From contig SHBV01000025.1 of assembly GCA_004211885.1 (NCBI GenBank), forward strand, positions 1-40,139: DNA of 40,139 nucleotides, written 5' to 3'. This document shows, piece after piece, positions 35,036-40,139 of this stretch (position 1 is its first letter; each line of letters begins with the position of its first letter). The DNA comes from Verrucomicrobiaceae bacterium. GTDB lineage: Bacteria; Verrucomicrobiota; Verrucomicrobiia; Verrucomicrobiales; DEV007. A program made the position numbers and the translations under genes. The notes below the pieces were generated by a model. That model worked only from the letters and a program-made list of their open reading frames with translations, made no database searches and was not told where the DNA came from.

Positions 35036-38000
35036 TTAGCCTTTGGTAACGGTTTCGCTCAGGTTCAGTATGAGGTGAGTGATCATTGTCCAGGAAGCAA
35101 GTTCAGTGGCATTGAGTGATTTATCCAGACCTGATTCTCCCGTGGATAGAATTTCATTAACTGTGTCATTATTATTAGAGAAATCCTTCAGATGTTCATT
35201 ATATAGATTCAGAATGGAGTTTTTCTCTGATTCACTTGGTAGTCTGCCGAGTGCCGTACGATAAATAAATAGGATTCGTTCTTCGGCTCCCTTTCCTCCT
35301 TCTTTCATGACTCTTTCTCCGAACTTTCGTGCAGCTTCGAAGAATTGCACATCGTTCATTAGTACGAGTGCCTGCAGTGGAGTGTTGGTCCTTTCTCTGC
35401 GCACGGTACACGTTTCCCTGTTAGGGGCATCGAAGATTGCCATTGAGGGTGGGTGAGAAGTTCTTTTCCAGAAAGTGTACATGCTTCTCCTGTAGAGCGC
35501 TTCTCCTTTGTCTTGCTTAAAAACGGATGTGTTACTTCCCCCAAAACCGACGGGCTTCCATAGGCCAGCTGGCTGGTATGGTTTGACGCTTTTTCCTCCG
35601 ATTTTATTTCCTAGGAGTCCACTCAGTGCCAGTGCCTGATCCCTAATGGACTCCGCATCGAGGCGGAACCTAGGGCCACGGGCCAGGATTCTATTCTCTG
35701 GATCTCTCTTAAATTTTTCCGGATCTGCTTTTGAGGATTGTTTGTAAGTAGATGACGTGACCATCATCTTGATTAGGCGTTTCACATCCCATCCTGATTC
35801 CATGAAATCGACGGCCATCCAGTCAAGTAGTTCAGGGTGAGAGGGCTGTTCTCCCTGCACTCCAAAATCTTCGGAGGTTTTGACTAGCCCAGTTCCGAAG
35901 AGTTGTTGCCAGAACCTGTTTACCGTGACTCTTGAGGTTAGTGGTTGTTCTGGAGAGACTAACCATTGCGCCAGACCAAGACGGTTAGGTGGAGCGTCCT
36001 TATTTGACGAGGCAATCCATTGCGGAACATTTGGACTGACCTTTTCTCTTTGCTGTGTGTATTCGCCTCGTTCTAGAATATAGGCTTGCCTTGGTTCTTT
36101 GAGGTCTTCCATGATGAGAGTTGATGGGATTGCTTTTTCGATTGCGCTCAAACGGCCCTTAGCTTCGGTCTCTCTTCTGAGAGCGGGTTCGAACTTGGAC
36201 TTCGTTTCCGGATTCACTTTGAGGAAGTAATGCGTCATGAGCCGGTTCCTTTGCTCTTCGTTTCTCTGGTCTGCTTTTACTTTTAGCGTTTCCTGAATCT
36301 CTTTCGGTAATGAGGATGAGTGCCCCTTTAGCTGGTACTGTTCCCAGAGTGAAAACGATGCTAGCTGTTCATCTGATAGTTTCCTTGTGACTATGCCTGA
36401 CTTGTCCCAGTACACTGTTCCTCCGAACTGAGTGAATGCCCATCCGGATATTTTGGAACCGGGATTTAGGCCCACTGTCGATATTGGAACTTCTAATCTG
36501 ATCCACTTGCCTTTTTCCGGAAGATCACCCATTCTGAAATTGGTATGGTCTGTCTTACCGACATTGTGTCCCTTATTGGCACCCCAGAAGGCTCTATGGT
36601 CCCATGATCCGTCATTGAATTGCAACTGAATGGTCTCGGGTGGATTTTTCGGATCAAGATACACATGAGCAAATAGAGTGTCTCCTTCTTTGGTATTTAA
36701 TGGAGGATCCGCTTCCTGAAAGAAGTGCTGGCTAAGGCCAGTGGCTGTGCGGAGCGTTGAGGTTTCTCCACTAAGGACAGGGTGCCCTTCCGATTTCTTG
36801 ACGAATTTCCATGACTTGTCTCCTTCATTCCCTAAAGGCTTGGCCTTAGCTGGTATCGAATCATCTATCCAGACCAGCTCTGAAGTTGAGTCTAGGACCT
36901 TAAGTTCTTTGTCTGCATGAGGGTCCTGATAAATGATGGTTTTTGTAATTTCCGGTATCTGATTTTGCGCATTAGCAATCTTGTCCTTTAGAAAAGACAT
37001 TTCGGCTCTCTGAATTTTTGATGGAGCTTTCATTGATGGAGGAGGCAGTAATTTATTTCCGTCCATTGCCTTTTCGGTAAGACTGTAGAAGTAGGAGAAG
37101 AGTTGGTAGAATTCCTTTTGAGAGAGCGGATCGAATTTATGATCATGACAGTTTGCACATCCTGCTGTGAGGCCTAACCAGACAGTAGAAGTTGTTTCGA
37201 CCCGTTCGACGGCGTACCTCACATAATATTCCGCGTCTATGGATCCTCCTTCTCCAGTAGTCACATTGCACCGGTTGAAACCCGTCGCTACTTTTTGTTC
37301 TATGCTTGGTTCTGGGAGTAGATCACCTGCTAATTGCTCAATAGTGAATTGATCGAATGACTTATTATTATTGAACGAGTCAATGACCCAGTCCCGGTAA
37401 GGCCAGACAGATCGCTCATTGTCCAGATGCAATCCGTGAGTGTCAGCGTAGCGTGCAGCGTCTAACCATATCCGTGCCATTTGTTCACCGTATCTGGGCG
37501 ATTTTAAGATTCGGTCCACTAACTTTTCGTACGCATTATCAGAATTATCTGAAAGGAAACGATCAACCTCATCCACGGTCGGAGGCAGTCCTGTCAGATC
37601 GAAAGTGATTCGTCTTATGAGTGTTTCCTTAGTCGCTTCTTTCTCCGGAACCATTCCCTCTTCTCCGAGCCTTAAGTGAACGAACTGATCAATGGGATTT
37701 TCTACTTTCCATTCGTTATTTGTAATTTCGGGGACTTTGGACTTTACTGGTTTTTCGAAGGACCAGTGCTTGCCCCACTCGCCTCCTGATTTTATCCAGT
37801 CCTTGATTCTATCAGTCTCTTCTTTGGTGAGCTTTTTTCCTGAATCGGCCGGTGGCATTATCTCATCAGGGTCACTAGATGTTATTCGATGATAGATTTC
37901 ACTCTCAGAAATGTTTCCAGGAACCAGCCCAATGGACCCGGACTTTAATTTGGCCTTGGCGCCGTCAGCCTTGTCCAATCTTAGCCCGGCCTTTCTTTTT

Positions 38001-38146
38001 GCTTCGTCAGGCCCGTGGCACTCGAAGCAATTATTTGAGAGGACCGGTAGAATATCTTTTGAAAAATCAATTTCCTTACCTTGGAGGATTTGATTTGAAG
38101 CTGAAGTGAATAAAAAAATGAAACAACTAACAGACAATAGTTTCAT
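35036..38146 (-). CDS. PSCyt1/DUF1549/DUF1553 protein (planctomycete cytochrome C type)
   Basis: The ATG at 38146 opens a signal peptide (about 1-23) and gives 1036 residues; the open frame continues ten codons further back. Domains in order: a PSCyt1 cytochrome-like domain with heme motif Cys40-Phe-Glu-Cys-His44, DUF1549 (about 130-335) with a second 'CANCH' at 330-334 inside the family's '[11 protein letters not shown]' ending, an inserted beta-sandwich-like region (about 420-570, '[13 protein letters not shown]'), and DUF1553 (about 730-1000) with '[21 protein letters not shown]'. The two CxxCH motifs suggest covalent heme and an electron-transfer or redox role outside the cytoplasm; direct evidence for the family is scarce. 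It is coupled to the DUF1501 gene 2 bp downstream. Confidence 0.93.
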   Translation of the reverse strand: MKLLSVSCFIFLFTSASNQILQGKEIDFSKDILPVLSNNCFECHGPDEAKRKAGLRLDKADGAKAKLKSGSIGLVPGNISESEIYHRITSSDPDEIMPPADSGKKLTKEETDRIKDWIKSGGEWGKHWSFEKPVKSKVPEITNNEWKVENPIDQFVHLRLGEEGMVPEKEATKETLIRRITFDLTGLPPTVDEVDRFLSDNSDNAYEKLVDRILKSPRYGEQMARIWLDAARYADTHGLHLDNERSVWPYRDWVIDSFNNNKSFDQFTIEQLAGDLLPEPSIEQKVATGFNRCNVTTGEGGSIDAEYYVRYAVERVETTSTVWLGLTAGCANCHDHKFDPLSQKEFYQLFSYFYSLTEKAMDGNKLLPPPSMKAPSKIQRAEMSFLKDKIANAQNQIPEITKTIIYQDPHADKELKVLDSTSELVWIDDSIPAKAKPLGNEGDKSWKFVKKSEGHPVLSGETSTLRTATGLSQHFFQEADPPLNTKEGDTLFAHVYLDPKNPPETIQLQFNDGSWDHRAFWGANKGHNVGKTDHTNFRMGDLPEKGKWIRLEVPISTVGLNPGSKISGWAFTQFGGTVYWDKSGIVTRKLSDEQLASFSLWEQYQLKGHSSSLPKEIQETLKVKADQRNEEQRNRLMTHYFLKVNPETKSKFEPALRRETEAKGRLSAIEKAIPSTLIMEDLKEPRQAYILERGEYTQQREKVSPNVPQWIASSNKDAPPNRLGLAQWLVSPEQPLTSRVTVNRFWQQLFGTGLVKTSEDFGVQGEQPSHPELLDWMAVDFMESGWDVKRLIKMMVTSSTYKQSSKADPEKFKRDPENRILARGPRFRLDAESIRDQALALSGLLGNKIGGKSVKPYQPAGLWKPVGFGGSNTSVFKQDKGEALYRRSMYTFWKRTSHPPSMAIFDAPNRETCTVRRERTNTPLQALVLMNDVQFFEAARKFGERVMKEGGKGAEERILFIYRTALGRLPSESEKNSILNLYNEHLKDFSNNNDTVNEILSTGESGLDKSLNATELASWTMITHLILNLSETVTKG

Positions 38147-38436
38147 AATTCGCGGGATATTATATAAAAAAAACATTAATAAGAGTTTTAAAGTATCAAA
38201 AGAATTCTTTCTGGGTCAATCGTCGATAGTGTTTAATGAGCCACTTTTTTGATGCGCGGATTTTTGTTATTATAAATTAATCTAAATTTTGTAATCGGCT
38301 AGGGGATGGTCCCGATGTTAGTAATTAAGAAATTATTTTAATGATTGCATTTTTTTAAGTAATTCGTGCCGGCATAATAAAGTTTATAATATAGAAAATT
38401 GAAGGAATTCAGACAAAAGTTTAAATCATCAATATA
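38147..38436. promoter_or_regulatory. 290-bp divergent intergenic region, DUF1553 operon / TAXI protein
   Basis: This is the longest gap in the window and must hold promoters in both directions. It is very AT-rich. For the plus gene a perfect TATAAT lies at 38385-38390, with a weak TTCGTG at 38363-38368 (16-bp spacer). No Shine-Dalgarno site is close to the ATG at 38437; AAGGA at 38402-38406 is too far. No RNA gene or clear operator was seen. Confidence 0.4.
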
Positions 38437-39813
38437 ATGAAAAGGATACTCTATTTATTGCTATTTGTTGCTTTGATTTTACTTATTCCTTTTGCTGTTC
38501 AGCGACTCATACAGTACCGGCAATTACCAAAAAGCATCACAATAATCACCGGAAAAGAGGGTGGACGGTACAAGGGCATTGCCGAGGCGCTTGGGCACAA
38601 GATAGAGACCGAACATGGTATCAAAGTGCATTACATGCCTTCTCCAGGTTCCCAAGCAAATATGCGTTTCATTCAAAATGGTGAAGCTGATTTTGCTTTT
38701 TTTCAGCCTAACGTAATCAAAGACACTTCGGATTTTTCCGATGTCAGAATGATTGCAAATGTTTTTCCAGAGGTCGTTTTGACTCATGTGAAAAAGGATC
38801 TTGGATATGATCCTTTTATCGGAGAATTGAAGGAAAGAGAAAATACTACCATTGCTGTTGGGGAGGAAGGGTCCGGGTCCACTGTGAATAGTGAGGCGAT
38901 CCTTAATCATTTTGATAACAGTTCGTTAATTGGAAACCGTGTCACAAAAGAATATGACGAAATAATAACAAGTTTCGAGTCAGGAAGTATTGACGTGGCC
39001 ATTGTTACTACAGAAGAGAACGCTCAGATACAGAAGAGGATCGCGGAAACGGGCAAAACTAAACTAATTGAGTTGCCTTTCGCTGAGTCTTTCGTTGCTA
39101 ATAATCCTGAATTCCATCTTCATGAAATTCCGAGTGGATTCTATAGAGTCTTTCCAGAACCTTATCCTGTTCAAAAAACAACAACGATTGCTGTGAATGC
39201 GCAGTTGATTACGAATTCCTCTGTCAGTGCTTCGATGGTTACCGCAATAACTGAGGCTCTGATGGATCCGGAATTTCTTTCAAACAATAGACTCAATGAT
39301 TTGAGAGGTGGGGGTAAGGAATATGCAAAATCAAATCCCTCAATGCCATTTCATTCAGGAGCAAATCACTTTTATGACCCAGAGATCAAGCCCTTACTGA
39401 ATCCGGACTTTGTTGATTCTACTGAAAGTTTAAGGTCCTTTTTTGTTTCAATTTTAATTGCTCTTTATCTGATCTTCAGGTGGTTAAGAAATAGGAGTCA
39501 GATGAGTCAAGAGCATCACCTTGATAAGTATGTTCGAAGGCTATTGGACATTGAACAAGAACAGGTAGATCTTGATGAGGGAGGAATGGATGGCAATGAA
39601 ATTCTGAAGCTCGAAGAGCTCCTTGATGAAGTCACAAGATTGCGAAGGGAGGCCCTCATTGCATTCAGTGCTAATGAATTTCGCGATGATGCTGGAGTTG
39701 AATGTTTCTTGATGCTATCAAGTTCAATGAGTGAGAAAATTAACGCGAAGCTGACGCGTCAAAGATTATGTGCTCAGATAGCGGCACTGCAGAAGGAATT
39801 TTCCAATTCTTAG
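38437..39813 (+). CDS. TAXI-type (NMT1/TRAP) substrate-binding protein with C-terminal membrane helix and cytoplasmic tail
   Basis: The 458-residue protein has an N-terminal hydrophobic segment (about 4-22) followed by a TAXI-like periplasmic binding domain (about 33-310): 'ITIITGKEGGRYKGIAEALG', 'NGEADFAFFQPNVI' and 'IAVGEEGSGSTVNSEAIL' are the expected ligand-domain segments. A second hydrophobic helix at about 333-351 ('FFVSILIALYLIFRW') is followed by a basic turn and a charged, helical C-terminal tail of roughly 105 residues with coiled-coil character, which should be cytoplasmic. TAXI binding proteins normally deliver solutes to TRAP permeases; no TRAP permease gene is present downstream within the window. 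The layout suggests a membrane-tethered sensor or an unusual anchor; ligand unknown. Confidence 0.83.
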   Translation: MKRILYLLLFVALILLIPFAVQRLIQYRQLPKSITIITGKEGGRYKGIAEALGHKIETEHGIKVHYMPSPGSQANMRFIQNGEADFAFFQPNVIKDTSDFSDVRMIANVFPEVVLTHVKKDLGYDPFIGELKERENTTIAVGEEGSGSTVNSEAILNHFDNSSLIGNRVTKEYDEIITSFESGSIDVAIVTTEENAQIQKRIAETGKTKLIELPFAESFVANNPEFHLHEIPSGFYRVFPEPYPVQKTTTIAVNAQLITNSSVSASMVTAITEALMDPEFLSNNRLNDLRGGGKEYAKSNPSMPFHSGANHFYDPEIKPLLNPDFVDSTESLRSFFVSILIALYLIFRWLRNRSQMSQEHHLDKYVRRLLDIEQEQVDLDEGGMDGNEILKLEELLDEVTRLRREALIAFSANEFRDDAGVECFLMLSSSMSEKINAKLTRQRLCAQIAALQKEFSNS

Positions 39814-39901
39814 GCAAAGTAAACTTCACTCATTGGTCCGGTCAAATAGCAGTTGAAGAGTTGCTGGTAATTTTATGTAATCATGTGTTATCAGTTTTCC
39901 T

Positions 39902-40139
39902 ATGAAGTTATTTCTTTGTTTTGCTTCTTTTTGCTTTTTGACTCCTTATTCTTTTTCAGGAGAACGCAATGTCATTGTTCGTGGCCAGTATATTAATTCA
40001 TTGAGCCAATTTCTCGGAAAGGAAAAAGCTTCAACTAGAGATGGTCGGGTCGCGTTCATGGGGGGATCGATTACTCAAATGAATGGTTACCGGCCAATGG
40101 TCTGCAATTGGCTCGAGGAAAGGTTCCCTCAAACTAAAT
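39902..40139 (+). CDS. SGNH/GDSL hydrolase, N-terminal part cut by window edge
   Basis: I translated the first 79 codons by hand; the gene runs off the right edge. The ATG at 39902 opens a signal peptide (about 1-20, ending 'SFSG'). Residues about 50-57 read 'VAFMGGSIT', the block I nucleophile segment (Gly-Gly-Ser) of SGNH hydrolases, followed by 'YRPMVCNWLEERFPQ', which is typical of the next helix. Secreted members in Verrucomicrobia often act as carbohydrate acetyl-esterases, but catalytic blocks II, III and V lie outside the window, so activity cannot be judged. It lies 88 bp downstream of the TAXI-type gene on the same strand. Confidence 0.82.
   Translation, partial: MKLFLCFASFCFLTPYSFSGERNVIVRGQYINSLSQFLGKEKASTRDGRVAFMGGSITQMNGYRPMVCNWLEERFPQTK

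Overview
The window reads as a chromosomal segment from a Verrucomicrobiota-like bacterium, with Planctomycetota as the alternative. The evidence is family content: two DUF1501 proteins with Tat-type leaders, a PSCyt1/DUF1549/DUF1553 protein with CxxCH motifs, a tandem DUF1080 protein, a very large lamin-tail/CotH protein, a thioester alpha-2-macroglobulin, and a 'W-A-x-x-D-P-x-A-A' repeat protein of the type common in Verrucomicrobia. No rRNA, tRNA, CRISPR array, transposase, integrase or phage gene was seen. Coding density is high and no gene-free gap exceeds about 300 bp.

Left part (1-8681) is entirely on the minus strand. It holds a secreted CAP-domain protein cut by the left edge, with a 12-bp tandem repeat; a secreted tandem DUF1080 protein; a DUF1501 protein; argS; an orphan PTS IIA-like protein just upstream of argS; and a five-helix membrane protein of the alkaline phosphatase/sulfatase superfamily. 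A second, distantly similar membrane AlkP-superfamily protein lies divergently at 8801-11014.

Middle (11004-22703): a 2074-residue alpha-2-macroglobulin with an intact Cys-x-Glu-Gln thioester (minus), a secreted protein with two alpha/beta-hydrolase domains (plus), a small DUF3820 protein (minus), a DASS/SLC13-type permease with two RCK_C domains (plus), and a TauD/TfdA-type dioxygenase (minus).

Right-middle (22791-27913) is a plus-strand run of six genes: a repeat protein, KDPG/KHG aldolase (eda), a double-GNAT protein joined to eda by an ATGA overlap, a single GNAT protein, a secreted esterase and a small membrane protein that abuts it as TAAATG. Several are probably co-transcribed. A carbohydrate-acid theme is possible through the aldolase, but it is not proven.

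Right part (27952-38146) is minus strand: the lamin-tail/CotH giant, then a tightly spaced PSCyt1/DUF1549/DUF1553 plus DUF1501 pair. At the right edge, on the plus strand, are a TAXI-type substrate-binding protein with an unusual C-terminal membrane helix and cytoplasmic tail, and the first 79 codons of a secreted SGNH/GDSL hydrolase.

Most gene products here are exported or membrane-bound, which fits a polymer-degrading or surface-active lifestyle. No wholly new multigene system can be claimed from the sequence alone. The most unusual items are the TAXI protein with its tail, the aromatic-rich insert in the macroglobulin, the divergent AlkP-superfamily pair without a sulfatase signature, and the aldolase-acetyltransferase-esterase cluster.
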